Positions 24,201 through 31,100 of a stretch of DNA of 64,000 bases are shown in pieces. The DNA is taken from assembly GCF_042477335.2 (NCBI RefSeq), contig NC_091264.1:32179386-32243385 (forward strand), given 5' to 3'. The position numbers were made by a program, and so were the translations under genes. The number at the start of each line of letters is the position of its first letter. Positions within the stretch are counted from its first letter, which is position 1. This DNA comes from Ovis canadensis (Eukaryota > Chordata > Mammalia > Artiodactyla > Bovidae). The notes beneath the pieces were generated by a model. It did not search any database and was not told the origin of the DNA. It worked only from the letters and a program-made list of their open reading frames with translations.

Positions 24201-24273
24201 TTCAAATAATAAACGGCCCAGGCCTGAGGGCATGCAGACACTGGAATCATTTTTTAAGCCATTAACACACTAG
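1159..24273 (+). CDS. POLH: DNA polymerase eta, complete CDS (10 coding exons)
   Basis: Y-family translesion polymerase that copies past UV cyclobutane dimers in the nucleus at stalled forks. Join 1159-1295, 1799-1933, 3391-3605, 13075-13244, 15033-15136, 16305-16424, 17019-17142, 17868-17933, 21621-21790, 23388-24273: 2127 nt, 708 aa, all GT-AG introns in frame (human about 713 aa). Visible motifs: metal ligand D13 in LVDMD, catalytic D115/E116 in SIDEAY, R61 of the finger, an FF motif EPFF at 527-530 (Rev1-interacting type), a C2H2 ubiquitin-binding zinc finger with C630, C633, H645 and H649, a basic NLS near 677-692, and a C-terminal PCNA box QTLESFF at 697-703. A second PIP-like SLESFF lies at 478-483. 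The start at 1159 gives [15 protein letters not shown], aligned with the human MATGQDRVV start. The non-coding first exon is upstream of the window. Asn replaces the human Ser62. Identification is very secure. Confidence 0.97.
1425..1545 (+). repeat. CHR-type SINE in POLH intron
   Basis: Head 'gggacttccctggcagtccag', B-box 'gggttccatccctgg' and an A-rich tail. Confidence 0.8.
1799..1933 (+). CDS. POLH: POLH coding exon 2 (residues 46-91)
   Basis: Acceptor CCTTAG before 1799, donor GTAAGA at 1934. Encodes [20 protein letters not shown], the finger region that contacts the incoming nucleotide, with R61 and an Asn at position 62. Confidence 0.95.
2460..2745 (-). repeat. MIR SINE, antisense
   Basis: Contains 'atatgccaggcactgtgtg' and 'gttcacacagctaagaagc', typical of the reverse complement of MIR. 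Confidence 0.55.
3222..3256 (+). repeat. (TA)n/(CA)n microsatellite
   Basis: AT dinucleotide run passing into TATATACACAC, 135 bp before POLH coding exon 3. Confidence 0.85.
3391..3605 (+). CDS. POLH: POLH coding exon 3 (residues 91-163)
   Basis: Acceptor CTCTTAG before 3391, donor GTACTT at 3606. Encodes the catalytic SIDEAYLDL (D115, E116). The frame stays open on both sides (3308-3784), but protein similarity to POLH stops sharply at the two splice sites. Confidence 0.95.
4158..4548 (-). repeat. L1 3' end, antisense
   Basis: Read on the minus strand it is a ruminant L1 3' UTR running into an A-rich tail (4158-4215 on the + strand is its T-rich end). It lies between direct copies of ACTTGTGCTTTT at 4141 and 4549. 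Confidence 0.7.
4600..5405 (+). repeat. L1 3' end, sense (ORF2 end and 3' UTR)
   Basis: Runs from 'gagaaatgcaaatcagaaat' and 'gaggtatcacctcacaccag' to 'tatactccaataaatttt'. Head-to-head with the preceding antisense L1. ORF2 is heavily decayed. Confidence 0.8.
5588..5930 (-). repeat. CHR-type SINE, antisense, near full length
   Basis: Ends 'ccactgagccaccagggaag' with body 'agttgtggtgcacgagcttc', the reverse complement of the cetartiodactyl SINE body. Confidence 0.85.
6030..7020 (-). repeat. Old L1M fragment, antisense
   Basis: Antisense L1M 3' part ('aggagtggactgctagatca', 'ttggtttccagaactgctgt', 'tatcctcaccagcaattggt'). Confidence 0.5.
7023..7160 (-). repeat. CHR-type SINE, antisense
   Basis: Reverse complement of the SINE head ends at 'ggactacctgggaagcccc'. 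It interrupts the L1M copy. Confidence 0.8.
7305..7595 (-). repeat. CHR-type SINE, antisense, long form
   Basis: Long body ('agttgcggccagtgggggct') and head 'ctgagctaccagggaagccc'. Confidence 0.8.
7596..7930 (-). repeat. L1 3' end, antisense
   Basis: Antisense of a ruminant L1 3' UTR ('gccatacagcaaagtgattc', 'agttctctgtgctatacaga'). Confidence 0.65.
8000..8800 (-). repeat. Old L1M 3' end, antisense
   Basis: 'agagttgctatgaacatttt' and 'ttagtttgcatgttcctgg' are antisense L1M tail landmarks. Confidence 0.5.
8921..9041 (-). repeat. CHR-type SINE, antisense
   Basis: 'cttagttccctgcccaggga' and 'aaccactggactgccagaga' mark the reverse-complement SINE. Confidence 0.75.
9045..10115 (+). other. POLH intron 3, no feature recognised beyond an L1-like start
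   Basis: The first about 120 bp look like antisense L1. The rest is AT-rich unique sequence with no exon that I recognise. Confidence 0.4.
10121..10240 (+). repeat. CHR-type SINE
   Basis: Head 'gggacttccctggcagtcca' at 10122, followed by an A-rich tail. Confidence 0.75.
10505..10717 (-). repeat. Bov-tA SINE, antisense
   Basis: Reverse complement of the BovA body ('actgtagccctccaggctcc') and the tRNA head ending 'tgagccaccagagctt'. Confidence 0.85.
10980..11400 (+). repeat. L1 ORF2 fragment, sense
   Basis: Contains the L1 landmarks 'tcaccaaaatcccagcagga' and 'aaaatttatatggaaacgca'. Its 79-codon ORF is an ORF2 relic. Confidence 0.65.
11418..11500 (+). repeat. CHR-type SINE fragment
   Basis: Degenerate head 'gggtacttcctagtgatcca' and B-box 'tttcatccctgg'. 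Confidence 0.6.
11611..11742 (-). repeat. BovA fragment, antisense
   Basis: 'gctgctcagtcttgtctgag' through 'cgccatttccttctccat', the BovA half without the tRNA head. Confidence 0.75.
12240..12458 (-). repeat. Bov-tA SINE, antisense
   Basis: 'atgctcagtcgtgtccaact' to 'ctgagccatcagggaagccc'. Confidence 0.85.
13075..13244 (+). CDS. POLH: POLH coding exon 4 (residues 163-219)
   Basis: Acceptor CTTTTTCAG before 13075, donor GTGAAG at 13245. Encodes [11 protein letters not shown] through [13 protein letters not shown] to CSAGISHNK. It follows a 9.5-kb intron filled with retroelements. Confidence 0.95.
13450..13562 (-). repeat. CHR-type SINE, antisense
   Basis: T-rich start, 'cttagctccctgaccaggga', head 'cctccaggggaagtccc'. 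Lies about 200 bp downstream of POLH coding exon 4. Confidence 0.8.
13777..13900 (+). repeat. CHR-type SINE
   Basis: Head 'gggaattccttggtgatcca', B-box 'gggttcaatccctgg', poly-A tail. Confidence 0.8.
14130..14241 (-). repeat. CHR-type SINE, antisense
   Basis: 'cttagttccctgaccaggaa' and 'aaccactggactaccaggga'. Confidence 0.8.
15033..15136 (+). CDS. POLH: POLH coding exon 5 (residues 220-254)
   Basis: Acceptor CTCCAG before 15033, donor GTGAGT at 15137. Encodes [15 protein letters not shown] and [15 protein letters not shown] in the thumb region. Confidence 0.95.
16305..16424 (+). CDS. POLH: POLH coding exon 6 (residues 254-294)
   Basis: Acceptor TTGTTAG before 16305, donor GTAAGT at 16425. 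Encodes [15 protein letters not shown] and the helix ending in [10 protein letters not shown]. Confidence 0.95.
17019..17142 (+). CDS. POLH: POLH coding exon 7 (residues 294-335)
   Basis: Acceptor TTATTAG before 17019, donor GTAGGC at 17143. Encodes [18 protein letters not shown] and [16 protein letters not shown], the start of the little-finger (PAD) domain. Confidence 0.95.
17605..17812 (-). repeat. Bov-tA SINE, antisense, next to POLH exon 8
   Basis: 'caaagtcgcttaagtcatgt' to 'ggcgggttctctagcgctac'. Ends about 55 bp before the exon 8 splice acceptor, so it borders the branch-point region. Confidence 0.85.
17868..17933 (+). CDS. POLH: POLH coding exon 8 (residues 336-357)
   Basis: A short exon after acceptor TTTTTAG, donor GTAAGA at 17934. 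Encodes [20 protein letters not shown] plus NA. An antisense Bov-tA copy ends about 55 bp upstream of the acceptor. Confidence 0.94.
18520..19205 (-). repeat. Old L1M 3' end, antisense
   Basis: 'ttgtttccactttttggcta', 'gctgtgaacattcatgtaca' and 'acctaggagtagaatactga' are antisense L1M tail landmarks. Confidence 0.6.
19317..20455 (-). mobile_element. BovB (RTE) LINE 3' part, antisense
   Basis: About 1.1 kb of BovB ORF2 and 3' end on the minus strand. The decayed frames include the reverse-transcriptase active-site motif YADD (in the frame covering 20273-19974) followed by [20 protein letters not shown]. Interrupted by frame changes and 5' truncated, so inactive. Horizontally acquired in the ruminant ancestor, from established knowledge of the family. 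Confidence 0.85.
20460..21620 (+). other. POLH intron 8 remainder, nothing recognised
   Basis: Unique or anciently decayed AT-rich sequence up to the exon 9 acceptor. No exon, RNA gene or young repeat that I can support. Confidence 0.4.
21621..21790 (+). CDS. POLH: POLH coding exon 9 (residues 358-414)
   Basis: Acceptor CACCCACAG before 21621, donor GTGAGT at 21791. Encodes [11 protein letters not shown] and [20 protein letters not shown], the end of the catalytic core. Confidence 0.95.
21889..23155 (+). other. POLH intron 9, nothing recognised
   Basis: A 70-codon open frame at 21889 has no recognisable similarity. The rest is AT-rich, with small local repeats of ACTTACTTG-type units near 22450-22500. 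Confidence 0.4.
23160..23295. repeat. MER5A-like hAT DNA transposon fragment
   Basis: 'gttctcagggtgtggtccta', 'attagcatcacctgagaact' and 'aaagtttgagatagt' match the layout of MER5A as I recall it. Confidence 0.5.
23388..24273 (+). CDS. POLH: POLH last coding exon (residues 414-708)
   Basis: Acceptor CTATACAG before 23388, TAG at 24271-24273. Encodes the whole disordered regulatory tail: inner PIP-like box, FF motifs, UBZ zinc finger, NLS and terminal PCNA box. The frame is open for its full length. Confidence 0.96.
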
Positions 24274-25180
24274 TGCTGCCCTCAGGCTTGCTGCAGGGTG
24301 GTAATATTTTATCTGTAACCTGGGAGGTGGGAATAAGTTCACTTCTCAAGGAGACTTGTAACTTCATGAAATTTTTAATAAGAAAAATAATCCAGATCTT
24401 GAGTTAAGGCTCCCATCTCTTACAGGCATGGATTCAAATCCTACTCCTGAAAGGATGTAAAAACTCATCTTTCAGATAACTTTTTTTAATCGTTAGTCTT
24501 TAGGGAAGCAGTGTCAGTTTAGAATGCCTGGCCTTGGAGATTCCAAACCTGGCTTTGCCTCTTGGAAAATGTCCTCAAGAAAGTCACCTTGTCCAGGACC
24601 TTGTTACTGGCAACACAAGGGAACATGTTAAACATAATCTCAGCCTTATCCCTACCCCTGCTGAATCTGTGTTAATGAACTTGAGAAATGAATTTGATCT
24701 AGAAAATAATAACTGTCCTCTGGGCAATGTCATTTCCTTAGACCCTAAGTACACATTTAAAAGGGAAGTGCTTGGGCCTTCAGGGTCACTGCCCTGTTCA
24801 GCTCTTTCCTACTGAAGTGTGAATATTTATTTAGCTTGGGGTTTTAAATGAATTATTGTAGCTTTTTGCACTTGTCTGTTTATATCACTGTATACTTACT
24901 CTGCTTATGTGTGTGGCTATCGGCTGTGGCTTTTCTGATGTGGGACATGTTGATTACGCAGAGAAGCCAACTGAAGGTGAACTGAGTGATGGGGGCATAA
25001 GGCACATGTACTCAAACCAGTACTTTCAGACTTATTTTAGCTTATTTATAAGTTGGGGACCTATAGTTTGAAGGGGGAACATTTGAAAACCACTGTGTCT
25101 AGCAAATTAGTTCTTCCTCCAAAAATACTTTCCACTTTTGTGTTAAGTATCTAATAAAAGAAAGTACTTACCGTGTACAT
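24274..25180 (+). other. POLH: POLH 3' UTR (minimal form)
   Basis: Unique sequence follows the stop codon up to an AATAAA at 25153-25158, after which a CHR-type SINE begins near 25230. A longer 3' UTR running to the second + strand AATAAA at 26884 is possible. The 93-codon open frame at 24534 shows no domain I recognise and is treated as UTR. Confidence 0.6.
25153..25158 (+). terminator. POLH: Poly(A) signal candidate, POLH
   Basis: Canonical AATAAA about 880 nt after the POLH stop codon, with a T/G-containing stretch downstream. Confidence 0.6.
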
Positions 25181-25229
25181 GGCTCTTCCTTACTAGATCT
25201 GTAGATTTCTTAAAGGCAAGACTTCTTCA

Positions 25230-25403
25230 CAGAGACTTCCCTGGTGGTCCAGTGGCTAAGACTCCCGTGCTCCCAATGCAGGGGGCGCAGGGTTCAATCC
25301 CTGGTCAGGGAACTAGATCCCACATGCTGCAACTAAAGATCCCATATGCTGCAATGAAGACCCAGTGCAACCAAATAAATATTTACAATGGGAAAAAAAA
25401 AAG
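25230..25403 (+). repeat. CHR-type SINE downstream of POLH
   Basis: Head 'agacttccctggtggtccag', B-box 'gggttcaatccctgg', tail with AATAAATA. The AATAAA at 25374 is part of the SINE tail. Confidence 0.85.
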
Positions 25404-26083
25404 AATTCTTCACAGTGCTTTGCACACAATAGGTCCTTGATATTCACTGGATGAATATAGAGTGAAAATTTTAGGGTTAGGGAAACTAACACTAAAAATG
25501 TACAGACTACGTATACACTTTTTCATCCTTCTCAGTGCTGTATCAATGCAGAGTGCCTCACTAGTTTGTGGAGATGTCTCAGTTATCATTTTCTAAAGCT
25601 TCCTTTCTTAATCTAGGGAGAAGTTTGAGAAGAAATCTCCTCTGGGTGCTGTACAAATTAAGTTGAACAAATTGTTAACACTTCAGTAGACAGGAAGAAG
25701 TCATACAGAAAAGCACTGTGGTAGAAACTTTGGTTCCAATGGCCTTCTAGAGGCCAGGAGCTGTCCTGGGGGGAGGGGAGAGGGAGCACTAGTGAAGAAC
25801 CAACAAGGCCGCACCGGAAGCACACCTTGGTTTCTTGGGGATGCCAGCCCTGCCCTGGCATATTGGCGAGGAGCCCATGGAGGGGACAGCAGACAGATGT
25901 GCAAGGGCCAGTGTTGGGCAAGAGCTGTAGTACTTCATGCTGACTGCAGCCTTGCCTCACAGCAGTTTATGAGCAGCTGTACAGAAGGAAGTAAAGGGTT
26001 CTTAGTTCCCAACACCAGTAGGAAGTTCTTCAACCACAGGCTTCTTAGTAGCCAGTTAAACCAGCGATATTTAAAAAGCAGCC

Positions 26084-26171
26084 AAGGGACTGTGCTTCCC
26101 CTGCAGGGGGTGCAGATTTGATCCCTGGTGTCAGGGAACAGATGCTTCATGCTGTGCGGTGTGACCAAAAA
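26084..26171 (+). repeat. CHR-type SINE fragment
   Basis: 'agggactgtgcttcccctgc', 'gatttgatccctgg' and 'gctgtgcggtgtgacc'. The head has a deletion. Confidence 0.65.
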
Positions 26172-26894
26172 GGGCAGCTAAGCCTGAATGGTAGGGAGGC
26201 TCACTTTAATGCTCTGAAGGAAGAGTACCCCTGGGACCATAGGCCACATTTATTATTAAATTTCTTTTGCAAGATCAGTACTGCAGATGTAGTCCCTGTT
26301 TTTTGCATTGGACTTTAACCTTGAGCCATATTTCTCCACCTATAGAATGTGGTAGTCAGGTACTCTGAACACAAACAGTAAGAAGACAGGTTTCAGTGGG
26401 TAGCCTTCAGCTCCAAAAAGTCAGTTTAGACTATATTATGAACCTCACTTCACTTTGCATTGTTAGGAAAAGAGTGAGGATCAGATTGCTGTGTCTTAAG
26501 TTCTACCCATCACTACATAGCTGGCATGCTTATCTCCCTCTGACAGGGCAGTCATCAGCCTCCTCATGTAACCTTGTGACCATGAGCAAGTGGCCAACTC
26601 CTCAAGTACAGGGTGGGTACCTGTCTTAGCTGGAAAGGTGACAGTTTCACTTTCTGTTCTGCTCAAAGAACTATGCAAACCAAGCCAGAATACTTGAGTC
26701 ACAGCACTGGAACACTGACCGCAAGTGTTGGGGAGGAAAGGACGCAGGGTGAACAAGGGGCCAGATGGGTTCTTTCCGCCCATCAGGACTTAGCACCATA
26801 AGGGATTTGCTTTTCTCTGATCCTTGAGAGGAATTCAGCTCTGGAAGGTGAGCCTGGGGTTTAAACATAAGCACGGTGTATTCAATAAAACATT

Positions 26895-26900
26895 TTTATT
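26895..26900 (-). terminator. GTPBP2: Poly(A) signal, GTPBP2
   Basis: TTTATT on the + strand reads AATAAA on the minus strand, about 1.07 kb past the GTPBP2 stop codon. It directly follows a UA-rich microsatellite in the transcript direction. Confidence 0.7.
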
Positions 26901-26907
26901 CTGTACA

Positions 26908-26930
26908 ATATATATATGTGTATTTAAATA

Positions 26931-26963
<33 letters not shown>
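26908..26963 (-). repeat. GTPBP2: (TA)n/(TG)n microsatellite in GTPBP2 3' UTR
   Basis: Imperfect TA run with TG interruptions, directly before the GTPBP2 poly(A) signal in transcript order. Confidence 0.85.
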
Positions 26964-27970
26964 GCAGAGAAACCTCAACCAAATCCCTGAGCCCATGGGA
27001 ACCCAGGACACTAACAGGGAAAGGAGGGAATCCATGCCCTAAAGAGTAGGAAATATGGCAACATCCTTCCCTTCCCTCCAGGTTCCCTGCAACAGAGGGA
27101 AAGGGATGCTCACTGCAAACTACTAAAACAAGAGAGGACTCACATGGGGCCAGAAGGGAGGCGAGGGTGTGGGACAGGGAGCTGTGGTCGGGGAAAGTAA
27201 AACATCCTGGTTGATCCAGCGTTAAAATCAACAGATCACTGCGGAGGCGGGGACAAGACTTATTGACATGCAGCTGACCTTCGGTTGGCCAAGTCTTAGC
27301 TTGGCGGCCCCACACCTGGGCCAGCACAACAAATAGCACCTGTGGGGCCTTTGAGAGGAGAAACTGGGGACGTGGCCCTTGAGTGAAGAAGGGAAGGGGG
27401 AGAAAGCTGAGGAGCTGGCCTTGTGTCTTGGCACAGGGTGGGAGCTCTGCCTTCACTGTCCCTGTGCCTTTTCTTCAGACCCTGGGCCACCGGATGGCCC
27501 GGAGCAGAGGTCTTTTGTCCACAGTCAAGTAGAGGTGGGCAACTTACATGGCCTTGAGAAGAGGTATAGAAAAAGCTTTCGAGGACCACCCCGAGCAGTT
27601 GTGACAATTCCTGACGTGCAGGGACCACTCCGGTGGATCATGCCCAGTCCCGACAGTGGGGCCGCTGGGGCGGTGGTCAGCTCCCTCCGGTAGACAGGCC
27701 GCAGGGTTGCCAGGCTTGACGAGCCAACCAGGTGAACACGAGGCTGCTGAGCACTGCCCTGAATTCTGTCTTCTCCCTCACGACTGACTGCCCCTCCCTG
27801 GTCATACCTAGATTGGCATGTCTCCAGAAAATGTGGCAGGGAGCGGGCAGTGGAGAGCGCCCCCACTCTCTACCCTACTAACACACAGAGCCGCCAACGT
27901 GGGGGGCAGCGTGGCCGGAAGTCACCTTTTGTATTGTAGGGACAGCAGAAGAGCTGTGCCCGCTTGGAGT

Positions 27971-28147
27971 TCAGAAGCCCATGTTGGCCTGGGCCTCTCC
28001 TGCTGCAATGGCTTGCACATCGGTGACATGGCCGATGCCCTTGGTGACACCCTCCCGGAACAGCAGCTTGGCGCCCACCTTCAGGTACTCTGGGTGTTTC
28101 AGGAAGCGGAAACGTACCACTGCCTTCTCCCCTGTCCGCAGCTTGTC
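27971..28147 (-). CDS. GTPBP2: GTPBP2 last coding exon (residues 545-602)
   Basis: Encodes [20 protein letters not shown] and the C-terminus GEAQANMGF with TGA at 27973-27971. Acceptor CTGCAG. Confidence 0.95.
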   Translation of the reverse strand, partial: DKLRTGEKAVVRFRFLKHPEYLKVGAKLLFREGVTKGIGHVTDVQAIAAGEAQANMGF

Positions 28148-31100
28148 CTGCAGCAGATACACGGTCACTGGCCCTGGACCATGCCTCTTGTCTCTACTAG
28201 TCTTGGCCCTCCACCCTCGAGGGCTGAGCAGGCATCTACCCACCCTGAGTGGGGCTTTGTCCCCTTGGAGGGATAAGGGAGGTCTCTGAGTCTGAGAACA
28301 GGCTTCCCTCCTCTCTGGACGCAGAATTCTGACTGTTCCCTGGGAAAATGGGGGCATGGCAGGGTCCCCTCACCTTTGCATGGATCTTCTCCACCACTGC
28401 TGTCTGGCGTACGTTGCCCACGTGAACTGTCACCTGGAAGCCTCGCCGGAAGGTGGTGGCATGGAACAGCAGCACTATCTCTGCCTCAAACACTGAGCAG
28501 ATGGTGGGATTCATCTCTGGGCTCACCATCACCATGCCCTGGGGAGGCAGAGCCCTCGCACTCAGGAAGGGCAGACCTCACGTTAGTGTCCCCTCCATGG
28601 CTGCCCTCACACCCTTTACAGCTTCCTCTTCCTCTAGGACTTCAAACCCAAAGACCTCAGAAGACTGAAAACCCTTCTCTTTAAGGAGCCCTCCCTTACC
28701 GACCTGTGTTCTCTAACCCATCTACTGCTTGGTATTTTCAGAGTCCTGGACACTAGGGTTGTGACACAATGATTCACATTTAGTGATCTGTGCTTTGTGA
28801 GTATCCTAAGCCTTCTCCATACCCAGACAGCATATGTCCATACCCGGACAGCCTTCTTGGGTTAGAGACCATATTCCCTGAGTTCCCCTGAAGCACCTCT
28901 GATGCTTCTCCTTCAAGCAGCCAGCCTCCCAGACCCTTTTGTGTTTTCTCTCCAATCCACCCTTCCACCTCACCTTGCGAAGGAGAGCTCTGTCAAAGTC
29001 CCCGAGGGCCAGCGTAGCGGCCTGACCAGCTCGCAGCACACGACAGGCAGAGCGGTTGCGTTGGATGCTGCAAACTCTGAGCTCCAGGAAGCAGCCATCA
29101 TCTGTGGGGCCTACCACCAGCTGGTCCCCCTCACGGCAAATCCCACTGCAGCCCAGAGGGCAGAAGGCACAACGTCAGCCTAAGCCCCCCACCTACTTCT
29201 CTACTAGGTCATTCCCTTCTGAGTCCCTCAGGTCGGGGAGAGAGACCCCAGATTGTGACTCAAAGCTAAGGAGATGACTGCCTTGCCCCAGTCCAGACTG
29301 AAGGCTCACACTAGCAGAGCCTGGCAGACAGGGACCTGCTGGCTTAACACTGACCACCTGATTCCTGAAAATGCAATCATGCCCTTGGGCAGAGTCTCAG
29401 GGGTCCTCATTTCCCTGGTGGCAATGAAGTCAGCTGAATGTACTCTACATGTCTTCGTGGGGTCAAGACCCAGACTTCCCCCTGCAGAGGCCTGAAGGGT
29501 CCTAAGAAGTGGTAAGTTTCTTCCCTTATAAGCCAATTGATGAGCTTTCTCCAGCTCCTCTGATGGTGAAAACCTCATCTACAAACAAGCACATCTGTTC
29601 ACTGCCAGCATGGCCTGTGAGCTATGATGTTTTCAGGTCCTTGGGTGTATGAGGGCTGAGTAGGGTAGATAACAAGCCAGAAAGGCAATTCACCTGGAAA
29701 GTGTCCCTCCAACAACTGTGCCCACCTCTGGTACCGTGTAGATTTCATCCACCTGAAGCCAAAGAAGATTCTATCAAGGGCTGGCAGCTCCAAAACCTCA
29801 AAACAGACTCTGGGCTCGGGATTAGTCCCTCCTAGTTCCCTGGCTGCCTGCCTGTCCAGATGGCCAATTACCTGGAACTCTGTCAGCTGCTGCATGAGCT
29901 CTTCCTGCTCTTTGCTATTGGTGAGTGGAGGCAAAATGTTCAGAAAGACTTTGAGCAGGTCCAGGCTCTCTCCAGACACGCTGGACAGTGTGAAGATAGG
30001 GGTGATGCTGTAGAGGAAGGCAGGGAATAGGCAGATGAGGGAAGTTCCAATAGGAGGCAGTGGCTGGAGCCCCTACATGGAAAGGCAAGCCTCTCTCAGA
30101 GTGGACAAGGGCTGCCCTCTCCTATCTGGTAACCACCCCAGGACCTTGGGGCCTCTCTCTATGAGCTTGGCACGTGAGACCCATCCCAGAGCCCAGGGAG
30201 ATGGCAAACGTCTGGCACAGCACTTTGCCTCCAGGCTTCCAGGGGTCAGGAAAGCTGGTTGGGGGAAAGATCGAGCCTTCAGCAAAGACTCCCTCCCACA
30301 ACCCCAACCTGAAAAAGCACAGAACTGAGCCACAACTGGTCTGGTCTGAGGGAAGGGGAGGGGTACCCCATGCTCCGGGGCCCTGCGGCAGCCTTCCCTG
30401 AGGACTCTGGAGTGGGAAAGCCTTACTTGGGGGACTGGGCAAACTGCTGTGCAGCAGTGACGGCATCGTCCTCGGAGGTGACCAGCATGGGAACCTTGTG
30501 GCAGCCAGGCTGCTTGAGGACCCGCTCTAGCTGGCGTACTGTCCTCTCCACGGTAGTCTTGGCACACAGGTCCACCTTGCTGACCACGATGAAGAAGGGC
30601 ACTTTCAGGGCCAGTGCCAGCCCCAGGTGTTCCCGTGTGGTGCCAGCTGCTCAGAGAAGACAGGCGGGAGAGTCAGGATGAGGGAAGGGGGAGAGAGCAA
30701 GAGGAGAGGTGGTCTGGCTCCCAGATGTGTAGGGTCCCGGGGGAGAAGAGTGAGCCCCGCCCCTGCACCGACGCCTCTTACCGATCCCAGTGTTTGCACT
30801 GACGAGGAGCAGGGCGCAGTCGGGGCAGTAGGAGGTGAGGCCGAAGATGGTGGTGTGCAGGTACTTGTGGTGGCCTGCCAGGTCGATGAAGGTGATCATC
30901 TTGGAGCTGCTCTCACAGATCTCTTCTGCCGTCCTTGAGTCACTGTAATTCACCACCTGGCCCAGAGCCCCGGGCTCTCAGTGCCCCCGGCCAGCCTCCC
31001 CAACCCTACAGGAGCTGCCAGGACCTAAACCAGTCCCTGGGTAACTCTGCTTCTTAACCCTGAGCCCCACTGAGGATTTAGTTCAGTTGATTCCCTGTTT

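Larger units (their letters stand above)
25230..26880. other. POLH-GTPBP2 convergent intergenic interval
   Basis: About 1.7 kb between the proximal POLH poly(A) signal and the GTPBP2 3' end. It holds a CHR SINE (25230-25403) and a second SINE fragment (26084-26171). The rest is unique sequence with no exon-like open frame that I recognise. Confidence 0.5.
26895..27970 (-). other. GTPBP2: GTPBP2 3' UTR
   Basis: Unique, moderately GC-rich sequence between the TGA at 27973-27971 and the minus-strand AATAAA. It ends in a (TA)n/(TG)n microsatellite at 26908-26963. The reading frames seen here on either strand have no recognisable homology. Confidence 0.65.

Noticed and set aside
25230-25403. tRNA gene from A/B-box-like sequence
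   Set aside because: The tRNA-like head belongs to a CHR SINE. No cloverleaf with anticodon arm could be supported here or at the other SINEs.
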